A stretch of DNA of 64,000 bases from CBDCFV01 sp965261795. GTDB taxonomy: Bacteria; Chloroflexota; Dehalococcoidia; Lucifugimonadales; UBA3495. Numbering within the stretch: position 1 is the first letter of the stretch; each line of letters opens with the position of its first letter. The stretch covers positions 2,852,001 to 2,916,000 of the forward strand of contig OZ253476.1 of NCBI GenBank assembly GCA_965261795.1. Direction: 5' to 3'. Shown here in pieces: positions 54,560-62,769 of the stretch. The translations under genes and the position numbers were made by a program. Below the pieces are notes generated by a model. That model did no database searches. It was not told where the DNA came from and was given only the letters and a program-made list of their open reading frames with translations.

Positions 54560-55617
54560 AGGTGAAACGCTCCCCGCCGCAGACCCCCCACCACAGACTG
54601 GACGGAGAAAAGACAATGCAACAAGCCACCGTGATAGACCGGGCAATGAACCTCGCCAGCCCCCTGAAGGTCCCCGCAACAGACTGCCTGACGGAGACTT
54701 TGCCGGCCGTCCCGGAAACAACCCCGGGTGACGAGGCCCGGCGCGGCGAATACGCCATGGGCTACTCGGACATATTCCTCCGGCTGCTGCGCCGGCGATC
54801 AGCCAGCCGCAACGCCGCCCACCTGCTGCCGTTGCTCCGGCCGGGGATGAGCCTCTTGGACTTGGGCTGCGGCCCCGGCTCCATCACCCTGGGGCTGGCC
54901 CAAGCCGTGTACCCCGGACGGGTCACCGGGCTCGACCGGAACGAAGAGCAGCTGGAACTGGCCAGGCGCGGCGCATCGGAAGACCAAGTGGAGAACGCCC
55001 GGTTCGTGAACGGCAGCGCCCTGGACCTCCCCTTCCCCGACGACTCCTTGGACGCGGTCCACTGCCACGCCTTCCTGATGCACTCGCCCGCCGTCCGGAA
55101 GCAGCTAACGGAGATCGTCCGGGTGCTGAAGCCGGGGGGAATCCTCAGCAGCCGGGACATGGACGTGCCCGCGTCCTACGTCGCGCCGGTCCACGAGAGC
55201 AATCACGGGATGTGGCAGATGCTGGGAGACGTGATACGGCAAGAAGGCGGAGACCCCTGGATGGGGCGTCACCTGAAGACCTTCTTCGTCAACGCCGGAC
55301 TGGTGGACGTGGAGGCCGGGTACGGGGCCGACTTCTTCGACTCCCTGGAGGACGTGGAGTTCCTGAAAGAATTCCTCTTGGAGTGGGGTTTGTCCCCGGA
55401 GTTCGCGGAGAGGACCTCCGGAACATGGGAGACCTCCGGAACATGGGAGAACTTTGCCCGGTGGCGGGTACAGGTGGAGAAGTGGAGCCGGCGCCGGAGC
55501 GCCGCGGGCTGCTTCCAGTTCGGCCACGCGGTGGGGCGGAAGGCCAACACGAAGTGGCCGGGGGCCAGTGACCAGTGGACGGGGGCCGGGGGCCGGTTTA
55601 CCGGAGGGCTTGGTTAA
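54556..55617 (+). CDS. Class I SAM-dependent methyltransferase
   Basis: 353 residues from GTG 54556 (GTGA overlap); ATG 54616 is an alternative with GGAG upstream. UbiE/Methyltransf_11 type: YAMGYSDIFLRLLRRRSASRNAAHLLPLL, motif I LLDLGCGPGSITLGLA (about 99), VTGLDRNEEQLELAR, LPFPDDSLDAVHCHAFLMH and VLKPGGILSSRDMD. The C-terminal ~70 residues contain an 18-bp direct duplication (TSGTWE twice) and run into repeat DNA. Substrate unknown; small molecule more likely than DNA. Confidence 0.82.
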   Translation: MKVKRSPPQTPHHRLDGEKTMQQATVIDRAMNLASPLKVPATDCLTETLPAVPETTPGDEARRGEYAMGYSDIFLRLLRRRSASRNAAHLLPLLRPGMSLLDLGCGPGSITLGLAQAVYPGRVTGLDRNEEQLELARRGASEDQVENARFVNGSALDLPFPDDSLDAVHCHAFLMHSPAVRKQLTEIVRVLKPGGILSSRDMDVPASYVAPVHESNHGMWQMLGDVIRQEGGDPWMGRHLKTFFVNAGLVDVEAGYGADFFDSLEDVEFLKEFLLEWGLSPEFAERTSGTWETSGTWENFARWRVQVEKWSRRRSAAGCFQFGHAVGRKANTKWPGASDQWTGAGGRFTGGLG

Positions 55618-55858
55618 CGGCTGCCTGCGGTTGCTGGGGCATTGCGAACTAGCCGAGGAAAACCGCAAAATGCTCATGGCTCACGCCGAAACGTCCGGTG
55701 ACGTACAAACCAAGGACGAAAGAATTCTCCGAGAAGGTCACCGGGATGCTTCAAATGGTCGCATCTACAAAAGAATACCTTTACACATAAGGCAATCCTT
55801 TTACGGACGGGGTGGCTACACCAAGAGAGCCAACCCTGAATATGGTAAGGAGAAGGAT

Positions 55859-56176
55859 ATGACATCCAACGGAAAAGACCCGGCGCTGGTAGTCCTCCAA
55901 ATGTCGGACGCATACGATGCACTGAATACTGTGATCCCTTACAACGACCTCTTGTATCCGGACTGCCGCCCGGTCTTGAAAGTGGACCCGGAACAGGTCC
56001 TGGGCCGGGACATCCGTTCCAACAACAATCCGCCCATGACTCTCCCGCCTCCCGAGCAGACAGGTGATTGGACGCCCGGCATCCGGAGAGCCCGGCATCC
56101 GGAGAGCCCGGAAGCCGGAACATCACGAGACTCTGAAACCGGAGAGCCCGGAAGCCGGAACATCACGGGACTCTGA
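55859..56176 (+). CDS. Hypothetical protein ending in repeat DNA
   Basis: 105 residues, AAGGAGAAGG just before ATG 55859. MTSNGKDPALVVLQMSDAYDALNTVIPYNDLLYPDCRPVLKVDPEQVLG looks like a real domain. The last third is encoded by 27-bp repeats (ESPEAGTSRD, GEPGSRN). Family unknown. Confidence 0.45.
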   Translation: MTSNGKDPALVVLQMSDAYDALNTVIPYNDLLYPDCRPVLKVDPEQVLGRDIRSNNNPPMTLPPPEQTGDWTPGIRRARHPESPEAGTSRDSETGEPGSRNITGL

Positions 56177-56460
56177 AACCGGAGAGCCCGGCAACCACAA
56201 CACCACGGGACTCTGAAACTGGAGAGCCCGCCAACCACAACACCGGGGTTTCGTACAACCGGAACAGACAGCAACCCGGACCGCCGGCATCCACAGCATC
56301 CAGGATTCCCACTTCCGGCACATTCCAAAACCGGGAATGTCGGCATCTGCAACATTCAGAGTTCTCACAGCTGAAGCTTACAGCAACCCGGACGGCTAGC
56401 ATCTGCAACATTCACAGTTCTCACAGCTGAACCTTACAGCAACCCGGACCGTTGGCAACT
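56080..56460. repeat. Direct repeats, two families
   Basis: From 56080: repeated GGAGAGCCCGG(A/C)A...CATCACGGGACTCTGAAAC units of about 55 bp. From 56343: two copies of a 51-bp unit (56343-56393 and 56399-56449, starting GCATCTGCAACATTCA) with period 56. The stretch to 56708 has no convincing gene. Confidence 0.7.
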
Positions 56461-56708
56461 ACAGCGTCCGAGCTTTGCACAGCCGGACAGTTCATCACTC
56501 CCACACTTGTAACATACAAGCATATAAACATCCGACATTCCCGGCTTCCATGACCAAGAACGCCCAAGAACTCGAACGTCCAGGAACTCGAACGCCCAAC
56601 AGCCCGCAAGCTCCAACACCCGGAACTCCCAAAGCCCGCAGGCACACGCCGCCCTCGCTGCTGCCCGGTCTCTGGCGGCGGCCCGCCGGAAAAACGCCGG
56701 GAGGGGCG

Positions 56709-56918
56709 ATGAGAATGATAATCGGGATCATGAATTCCAAGTCCTGCCCCCGCTGCGGCGGCAACCTGGCCGTCGGCAACGACCAGTTCGGCGCCTACCT
56801 CCAGTGCCTCATGTGCAACCGGAGCACCGACCTGCACGAGACTCAGGGCAAAACGGTCCATACCCCCAACCCCGTCCTCAGCGCATCAACCCTGATGGGA
56901 GCATTGAAACAGGCATGA
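56709..56918 (+). CDS. Small zinc-ribbon protein
   Basis: 69 residues (ATG 56709; ATG 56730 also possible). SCPRCGGNLAVGNDQFGAYLQCLMC is a classic CxxC-x15-CxxC ribbon. ATGA overlap with the next gene. SD GGGAGGGGC upstream. Confidence 0.65.
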   Translation: MRMIIGIMNSKSCPRCGGNLAVGNDQFGAYLQCLMCNRSTDLHETQGKTVHTPNPVLSASTLMGALKQA

Positions 56919-57319
56919 ACGAGTGGATCTTCAGCTTCGCAAACCTGGGACACTTCTATGCATCCAACCCAGCGCGCCGCTTCAGCCCCGAGGCTGGCTA
57001 CGGCGTCCACTGGAGGCTCGACCGCTGGGAAGGAACTTGGCGGGTCTGTTACGTCCGTGAGACCGGCGAGGTCTACGCCCTGCGGGGCAGCGGACCCCTG
57101 CTCGTGCTGGGCGTCTTCCCCATCGACCCGGACGCCGGACCATGGGACGTCTACTACCGGGGGCTGGACCAGCACCTAGAGGGCTGGCCGGAACAATGCG
57201 GAGGCCCGGACAGCCTGGATTGGCTGATCGGGAAGATGGCCCAAGCCAGCCCGGACACCGTTCATACTCACCTCTTCGGGCACCGGGACGAAAGGGGCGC
57301 CGAGACTGCCCTCTGCTGA
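56915..57319 (+). CDS. Hypothetical protein
   Basis: 134 residues: MNEWIFSFANLGHFYASNPARRFSPEAGYGVHWRLDRWEGTWRVCYVRETGEVYALRGSG and LVLGVFPIDPDAGPWDVYYRGLD. Aromatic-rich beta protein of unknown family. Coupled to the zinc-ribbon gene by ATGA. Confidence 0.6.
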   Translation: MNEWIFSFANLGHFYASNPARRFSPEAGYGVHWRLDRWEGTWRVCYVRETGEVYALRGSGPLLVLGVFPIDPDAGPWDVYYRGLDQHLEGWPEQCGGPDSLDWLIGKMAQASPDTVHTHLFGHRDERGAETALC

Positions 57320-57362
57320 GCCTGGTGGCCAGTGGCCAGTGGCCAGTGACCGGTGGCCGGAG

Positions 57363-57402
57363 ACCGGTTGCGGACCATCTCCCGTCAAGGCCAAGCCAGC
57401 CT
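57363..57402 (+). repeat. Dispersed repeat, copy 2
   Basis: GGTTGCGGACCATCTCCCG then TCAAGGCCAAGCCAGCC; one or two changes from copy 1. Preceded by GTGGCCAGTGGCCAGTGACC. Confidence 0.7.
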
Positions 57403-57510
57403 GCTGCCACAGGCCTGCGGGGGAGCGCCTACCACTGGTCACCGGCGGGGCCGCCCGGGGGCAGGCTGTGTTCGGCCCCGCCAGAAAATCAACAGGAGGA
57501 AATACAAGCC

Positions 57511-57993
57511 ATGACGACCAAGGAAGAAACCAACGTCACGTACTTCCACGGAGAAAACGCCGACGGCTATGTAGAACCCTTCACGTGGAACCCCGAACTC
57601 CCCATCACCTACGACATCGACGTGCCCCCTGACCTGGTGAGCCAGTTGACCGAATTCCTCACCGGCCTGGGAATCCCGCTCAACCCTGAACTCCAGGTCT
57701 CAGCCGTAAACAGCCATCCCCTGCACGCCAACAAATTCACCGGGGTGGACATCCCCGACCTGGTGGACATAATCAACGACCACTTGTCCGTCAGGGAACT
57801 CCATCCCCTCATACCCGGCAACCATGAGGAATGGAGCGTCAAGAAACGCCACGCCCTGCTGACCATGGCAGTGCACCACTTCTTCTGGGCGGACAGGAAA
57901 ACGAGGCCATCCTTCTGGGACGAAATCAGTTCTGATGGCTGGCAGGGGATCGTGAAAGAATACGCCATCGTCTTCAGCAACGAACCCCGCTAG
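57511..57993 (+). CDS. Hypothetical protein
   Basis: 160 residues, CAGGAGG 11 bp upstream of ATG 57511. GENADGYVEPFTWNPELPITYDIDVPPDLVSQLTEFL, then helical with HALLTMAVHHFFWADRKTRPSFWDEI. No family recognised. The segment before it (57320-57510) carries a copy of the dispersed repeat. Confidence 0.6.
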   Translation: MTTKEETNVTYFHGENADGYVEPFTWNPELPITYDIDVPPDLVSQLTEFLTGLGIPLNPELQVSAVNSHPLHANKFTGVDIPDLVDIINDHLSVRELHPLIPGNHEEWSVKKRHALLTMAVHHFFWADRKTRPSFWDEISSDGWQGIVKEYAIVFSNEPR

Positions 57994-59160
57994 CGGGGAG
58001 AGTTCACCCGCCAAAATGCAAGAACCCACCGGGGCCCGAGAACGGCGGGCAACCAATTCCTCAAGACCGTCCAGTGAACCACCCAGCTCACAGGACGCCG
58101 GCTCACCGTCCGTCAACCCCGCAGTCTTGCATCTCCAACATACAAGCATAACAACACGCAGATGTCCGAATTCTTGGAAGCCGGGAATACCGGACGTCCG
58201 AAAGTCTGAACGCCCAGCAGCCGGAATACCGGACGTCCGAACGTCCAGCAACCGGACCACCCAACACCCCGCAGTCCGGAAGCTTCAACGCTCCGACACA
58301 GACCCCGAAACTCCGGCACAAGAAAGCCCGCCGCCCGCCGGCCACTGGTCACCGTCCGCTGGCCACTGGCGACCGGCCCTTGGTCTCCGACCACTGGTCA
58401 CCGGTCTCCGACCACTGGTCTCCGACCACTGGCCACACCAAGGTGACATAACACCCGGGGCGTACGCTGCCCCGAAACGCCCTTGGGGCTCGTTTCTTGA
58501 CCCCCGGACCGCCCCGGCCGTCCTTAATCCAACCGCCCAGCCCCCCGGAGGCCCGTAAAAGCCGCTACAGAGCGATTGGCGGCCGGACCGGCGGCGGCGC
58601 CGCCTTCCCGGGCCGGGGTCCCTGTTGGGTCCAGGTCCCCCCTTGGCTTGGGTCCAAGTCCCCACAGCCGCCAGGGAACCAGGATCCGGGGGAACAGGAT
58701 CAGGCCCCGGCTTGCTGGCTTGCCGCCGGTCAGACCGCACCCCGGTCAGGCCACACTAGGGAACGTCAAGCCGGAGGAGCAGCACAGCCAAGGAGTCGGG
58801 AAGACGCCGGAAGAGGCCCGGACGCTGGCGCGTTTCGCACCACAAGCCTCATGGAGGCCCCCCTCCGGCTGCAAAGACTCCCCTCACTACCTGAAAGGCC
58901 GGAGAGGGGCCGCTTTGACGCTCACAGAGGGGATCCGGTGGACAGTGACCAGTGACTGGTTGCGGACCATCTCCCGTCAGGGTCAAGCAGGCCTGCCGGG
59001 CGGTCTGGCCCAAGGCCGCCGATCACAGGTCTCCGGGACCAGTCCCTTGACCCCTGGAAAAGGGCCGGAAACCCCTGATTCAAGACCTCCACACCGGGGC
59101 CGGAAAACCCCCCGTTTCGTACCTGGGGCCTTGATACAGAATATCGCCGGACTTGGGATG
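57994..59160. other. Long stretch without a convincing gene
   Basis: Frames here are open because of GC bias and simple repeats: CCGGAATACCGGACGTCCGAA units near 58185-58245, and CCACTGGTCACCG/TCTCCGACCACTGG units 58335-58435. Translation is Pro/Arg/Gly-rich, without domain character. The dispersed repeat copy 3 lies at 58953-58992. Confidence 0.5.
58953..58992 (+). repeat. Dispersed repeat, copy 3
   Basis: GGTTGCGGACCATCTCCCG then TCAGGGTCAAGCAGGCC. Preceded by GACAGTGACCAGTGACT, again of the CACTGG type. Confidence 0.7.
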
Positions 59161-59164
59161 AATG

Positions 59165-59345
59165 GCTAAATACGCGCGAGAAAACAAATTCGTGTTGCTA
59201 CAAGAAAAAAAATGTGCCATTCACGTCATTTTACCATTCACCTCCTGTTTTGTTCTAATTATTTAAACCTAAAAACACCTGTTTTTACCCTTTTGTTCTG
59301 AATGATGGATTTGGGAAAGTTATCATTCTTGTAATTCACCTGAAG
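59165..59345. other. AT-rich patch, candidate replication origin or regulatory region
   Basis: The only clearly AT-rich stretch in this half of the window (AAAAAAAATG, TAATTATTTAAACCTAAAAACACC). It ends in the first copy of a 29-bp repeat (59300-59328) and has no gene. Confidence 0.4.
59300..59328. repeat. 29-bp palindromic-ended repeat, copy 1
   Basis: Starts GAATGATGG and ends TTATCATTC, so GAATGAT/ATCATTC arms pair. An identical copy is at 59569-59597. Confidence 0.75.
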
Positions 59346-59568
59346 TGGTGCCTTTTCACGTCTCAAGAGGTCCAAGTTTACGTTTCTCGTGCGTATATAA
59401 GAGACGAATGCCGGAACCAGCGCAGCAACCTGTGGAAAGGAGAGATGAAATGGGGTAAGATGCGAGCAAACCGTAAAAATGGCCGGAAAGCCCCTTGATG
59501 ACGAAAACCGCCGCAAAGTTACGAAAGCCGTAAAAAGAGGGCCAAAGTGAATGATAAGAATGATGAAT

Positions 59569-59597
59569 GAATGATGGATTTGGGAAAGTTATCATTC
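59569..59597. repeat. 29-bp palindromic-ended repeat, copy 2
   Basis: Identical to 59300-59328, 269 bp further on. Preceded by partial units GAATGATGAATGAATGATG. The region 59346-59568 between the copies has no convincing gene. Confidence 0.75.
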
Positions 59598-59791
59598 ACC
59601 CCCCTGGGGGGTGGCCGGGAGAGCCTCTGGAGAGGCGTTCCGGGGGGCCTGTCAGACCCCTCCGGGAGGGTCTCCGGCGGCCCTTGGGAAAGTCCCCGGA
59701 GACAGGAGAAACAAGAGAAGAGAGAAAAGGAGAAAAGCCGACGCCAGTATAACACAGGAAGCCCGCGTTGCAAGCCGTAGCAAACAAAGAG

Positions 59792-59831
59792 AGCAGACCC
59801 GCCAACTCGCTGACAACGAAACGGGTCTGCT
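59792..59831. other. Hairpin with perfect 10-bp stem
   Basis: AGCAGACCCG (59792-59801) and CGGGTCTGCT (59822-59831) around a 20-bp loop. No T-run. Lies 10 bp before the tRNA-like fold. Confidence 0.45.
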
Positions 59832-59841
59832 CGAGTGTAAT

Positions 59842-59909
59842 GTGGAGACGCCTTCTTAGCGGCGAAGATACCGACCTTCGGATGCGGGTTCAGTCCCGCC
59901 GCCTCCACT
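59842..59909 (+). tRNA. tRNA-like cloverleaf, probably degenerate
   Basis: 68 nt. Acceptor GTGGAG/CTCCAC; D-like arm GCC-TTCTTAGC-GGC; anticodon-like arm CGAAG-ATACCGAC-CTTCG with an 8-nt loop; T-arm GCGGG-TTCAGT-CCCGC, whose loop is one base short of the normal TTCRANY. No CCA follows. The order of arms is that of a tRNA, but loop sizes are off, so it is either a decayed tRNA or an unusual mobile-element tRNA. Confidence 0.35.
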
Positions 59910-60016
59910 ATTTCCACTTTACCGTGATGGACTCTCACATTAAAGCCCACTTCCAGACCCAGAATAAAAGCCCGGGGAACACAGTATGCCGCTGAGGGAA
60001 CCACAAAGGAGATAAC

Positions 60017-60304
60017 ATGCCGACAAACTTTAACATCTTCACCACCAATGTCGAAGAGCTCGAGATGGAACTTGAGGAGGCAAAAAAGGAAGCCCAGAAA
60101 TACACCGACTTCGTGGAACTACTACAGCAACAGCTTGAAACTGCGAAGAGGAACGTCCAATTCAAGAGCGCTCACCCGGAGACCGAAGTAGTCACCGTGC
60201 CCATGCACATCACGGACATTCTTGACGTGCCCATGCACATCACGGACGTTCTTGACGTGCCCGTGCCGCCGGGGTCTGGCAAAAGGGCACGGCTCCGCCT
60301 CTAA
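60017..60304 (+). CDS. Coiled-coil protein with tandem VPMHITD repeats
   Basis: 95 residues, AAAGGAG 9 bp upstream. A heptad-rich coiled coil (VEELEMELEEAKKEAQKYTDFVELLQQQLETAK) is followed by two VPMHITD(I/V)LD repeats (30 bp each). The frame ends at 60304. Another frame right after it (60305-60474) looks protein-like, so the true gene may extend to 60474 with a frameshift. Confidence 0.55.
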   Translation: MPTNFNIFTTNVEELEMELEEAKKEAQKYTDFVELLQQQLETAKRNVQFKSAHPETEVVTVPMHITDILDVPMHITDVLDVPVPPGSGKRARLRL

Positions 60305-60474
60305 AACGATTACGGAACGTCCTGAACGGCGCAAAGACGCGCTTCTACAACGTCGGCAACAACCGTTGGTGGGTGGTCGGCAAACCACTTCCAGAGGAAG
60401 AACCACCGCCATCGTATTCCCACCAACAATCGCAACAGGAGGTTGCTGGACTCCCGGCGTCCCACGAATTTTGA
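60305..60474 (+). pseudogene. Possible frameshifted continuation of the preceding gene
   Basis: A frame without its own start reads RLRNVLNGAKTRFYNVGNNRWWVVGKPLPEEEPPPSYSHQQSQQEV and stops at 60472-60474. The TRFYNVGNNRWWVVGKPL segment is unlike random GC-rich translation. One-base change near 60280-60300 would fuse it to the coiled-coil protein. Confidence 0.35.
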
Positions 60475-60668
60475 TCAAAAAGTGAAGCCGCCTGTTGAAT
60501 CACCCTCTATGAGCCTCTGGCCGAACTAATCCTCGATTACGGATTCATTATCAGGCCTGACGTAAACCGTTACCGTCTGCGGGGTCGCCTGAGTTTCGCA
60601 ATTTTCTCAAACAAAACCGGCGGAAAGCACCCCCCCCAACTACGCCACACAAGCTACAGGAGAGACCG

Positions 60669-61247
60669 ATGCGTCAACAAACCGCCCGGAGCAGCAACAC
60701 CCCGGATTCTGCCCCGTGTCCCTCGGAGACTGGCTGGAAATTTGCCAACCAGCCGGCTACGCCGGACTGCGGGATGCCGGTGATTAGCGCCGGGCGTCCA
60801 ACCGCCGACCCGACAAACGACCCGAGGACCAGGACGAGGGACAGAAACCGCCCCTCGAACGAAGAAGCAAGACGGAACAAGATCGCAAGGACGCTCGAGC
60901 AGTTGCTCCAAGCCGCCGACCGCATGGAGCTCTTGGAGGGAAACAACGGGGCGATGCAGGAACTGGTCCTCCAGAACTGGGAGAAGCTTGCCGTCCTCAC
61001 CGGCAATCAGGAACTGGCTAGACAGCACGGCTTCGATTCCCCCCGGATTCGGTCTTCCCAACTCCGATTTCGCCAACGCCGAAGACGCCGCCGGACCCAA
61101 GCCGCCCTGTTCCAAGCCGAGGCCGCCGTTCTCGATCACTACTTGCTGACCCGGGAGCGGTCCCTTGCCGCGGCGGCCTTGGGCATCAACCCGCCGCCGG
61201 AGGCCAGCGGCAGCGTCCGCAGCGGAGAGATCGACCAACGTGAATGA
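60669..61247 (+). CDS. Hypothetical basic protein
   Basis: 192 residues, AGGAG 8 bp upstream of ATG. The middle is helical (ARTLEQLLQAADRMELLEGNNGAMQELVLQNWEKLAVLTG), then a very basic RFRQRRRRRRTQ tract and a helical end. Possibly a DNA-binding accessory. The Arg run could mark a frame error. Overlaps the next gene. Confidence 0.5.
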   Translation: MRQQTARSSNTPDSAPCPSETGWKFANQPATPDCGMPVISAGRPTADPTNDPRTRTRDRNRPSNEEARRNKIARTLEQLLQAADRMELLEGNNGAMQELVLQNWEKLAVLTGNQELARQHGFDSPRIRSSQLRFRQRRRRRRTQAALFQAEAAVLDHYLLTRERSLAAAALGINPPPEASGSVRSGEIDQRE

Positions 61248-61863
61248 GAACGGCCGGCGGTCAATGACCCACAGCACCGGGCGGCGGGCACCCCCGGCCA
61301 ACAACCCCCAGCGGGAGACGAACCAGCAATTGGGTCAGTTCATCGCAGAACAGCGGCAGACCAACGCCGACCAACAACAGGACAACCAGCGCGTGGAGTC
61401 CAAGCTGGCCAACCTGGACGGAGACAACTTGGAACGCCGGGCCCGGGAGAGCATCCTCAACATCGCCAAGGACCATCTGGACCTGACCCGGGGCCGCGTC
61501 CTGCTCAGCAACAACCGGGACATGGACCCCGGCCTGCGGGCCGCCATCTACGACGCCGTGGAACAGGGACTGGTCACCGACGCCGCCGCCAGCAACCTGG
61601 AGGTGGCCGACGTCATCCTCCAGGGACGGCGCGGCCAAGACCGCGGGTACATCCACCTCACGGTGGAAATCTCCCAGACCATAGGAAACAACGACGTTCG
61701 AAGGGCCCGCGAAAGGGCCGACACCCTAGCGGCCGCAACCGGAGAGGAGGCCGCCGCCGCGGTCATCGGCGGGGTGATCCATCCCCCGCAGCAACGACTG
61801 GCCTTGGAACTGGGGGTGACCGCGGCGACCCCCACCATGTTCGCCAGGGCCGTGCCGGAGTAG
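61240..61863 (+). CDS. Coiled-coil protein with nuclease-fold-like C terminus, paralogue 3
   Basis: 207 residues from GTG 61240 (overlapping the previous stop); ATG 61264 is possible. It lacks the N-terminal helix of the other two but keeps the coiled coil (QLGQFIAEQRQTNADQQQDNQRVESKLANL). The C-terminal domain is also kept: DNLERRARESILNIA, AAIYDAVEQGLVTDAAASNLEVADVIL, and IHLTVEISQTIGNNDVRRARERADTL. Again E is kept and Ser replaces the Lys of ExK. Confidence 0.65.
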   Translation: MNENGRRSMTHSTGRRAPPANNPQRETNQQLGQFIAEQRQTNADQQQDNQRVESKLANLDGDNLERRARESILNIAKDHLDLTRGRVLLSNNRDMDPGLRAAIYDAVEQGLVTDAAASNLEVADVILQGRRGQDRGYIHLTVEISQTIGNNDVRRARERADTLAAATGEEAAAAVIGGVIHPPQQRLALELGVTAATPTMFARAVPE

Positions 61864-62003
61864 CTTCGCCGGCCCCGGCAAAAAGAAACAGGCCCCCCAA
61901 GCGCCCGAAAACCCCCGGTCCCAAAAGGCCGGGGGTCTTCCTTTTGCCCGCGGCCGCGGCCCAGCAACCCAAACAACCCAAAACAGAACAGGAGAAGCAC
62001 GCC

Positions 62004-62213
62004 ATGAAGAACATCCACACCTCGTTCAAGACCTCCAACCCCAGGATTTCCGGCCCGGACGCCGCAACCGCCCGCGACTTCGCAACCAACAACCCCGACT
62101 GCCCCCAATTCCTCCGCGAAGCCGCCGCGAGGGACCAAGCCGGACAGCCCGGATTCGGGCCCAAGCGCCTCTCCCGCAGCTGCTCCCTCGAACTCGCACC
62201 CCTATTCTCGTAG
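62004..62213 (+). CDS. Small hypothetical protein
   Basis: 69 residues, AGGAG 9 bp upstream. Asp/Asn/Pro-rich N-terminal half (ISGPDAATARDFATNNPDCPQFLREAAARD). No family. Followed by a strong palindrome. Confidence 0.5.
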   Translation: MKNIHTSFKTSNPRISGPDAATARDFATNNPDCPQFLREAAARDQAGQPGFGPKRLSRSCSLELAPLFS

Positions 62214-62218
62214 TCAGT

Positions 62219-62251
62219 GGTCAGTGCCTGACCGGCCGTCAGGCACTGACC
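62219..62251. promoter_or_regulatory. Perfect 14-bp stem palindrome
   Basis: GGTCAGTGCCTGAC, loop CGGCC, GTCAGGCACTGACC. No T-run on either side, so a protein-binding site or UTR hairpin rather than a standard terminator. Lies between two small genes. Confidence 0.5.
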
Positions 62252-62270
62252 GCCAAAGGACGAAGAAGCC

Positions 62271-62429
62271 ATGCAGTGGAAGCTGAAAGTACAGAACCCC
62301 GATGCCAACGGCCCCCCCAAGACCCAAGCCGTCAGGATTCAGGCCGACAGCCTGACCCAAGCCATCCAGAAGGCCGCCGCTTGGATCAACCCCGACTTCC
62401 ACGGGTTCAGCCTGACCCGGGTGGGTTGA
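62271..62429 (+). CDS. 52-residue hypothetical protein
   Basis: MQWKLKVQNPDANGPPKTQAVRIQADSLTQAIQKAAAWINPDFHGFSLTRVG: strand-strand-helix-strand, reminiscent of small dsRBD/DUF-type folds. AAAGGACGAAG lies 8 bp upstream. The stretch 62430-62769 after it holds no convincing gene, only an imperfect direct repeat (CCCCTGTGxxxAAACGAA at about 62506 and 62559). Confidence 0.5.
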   Translation: MQWKLKVQNPDANGPPKTQAVRIQADSLTQAIQKAAAWINPDFHGFSLTRVG

Positions 62430-62769
62430 GACACCGGATACGCCCCCTCCAACGCTCATAAATGGACCCAGCCCCGCGCCGCGGTCCGTGCGGACGCCGC
62501 CCGCCCCCTGTGGGGAAACGAAGTGCGCGGCGTTCCGTGTGGACACCGCTGTGCCGCCCCCCTGTGAGAAAACGAAATGCGCGGACGCACACCAACGGTT
62601 GACAGCCCCAGCCCCCGGAACGCCGCCTCAGCCCCCGGAACGCCGCGGGGAAGCCCAAGCCCCAACCGGGAAGCCCAAGCAGCACCGGTGACATCCAGAA
62701 CGCAGCCTGTGGAAAACAGAACGGGGCCGCGGGCAAACCGGAGGAACAAAAGAAACCAGGAGGACCAAC

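Noticed and set aside
58016..59169. Three overlapping frames of 150-200 codons
   Set aside because: Composition is that of random GC-rich DNA with simple repeats, no SD and no domain.
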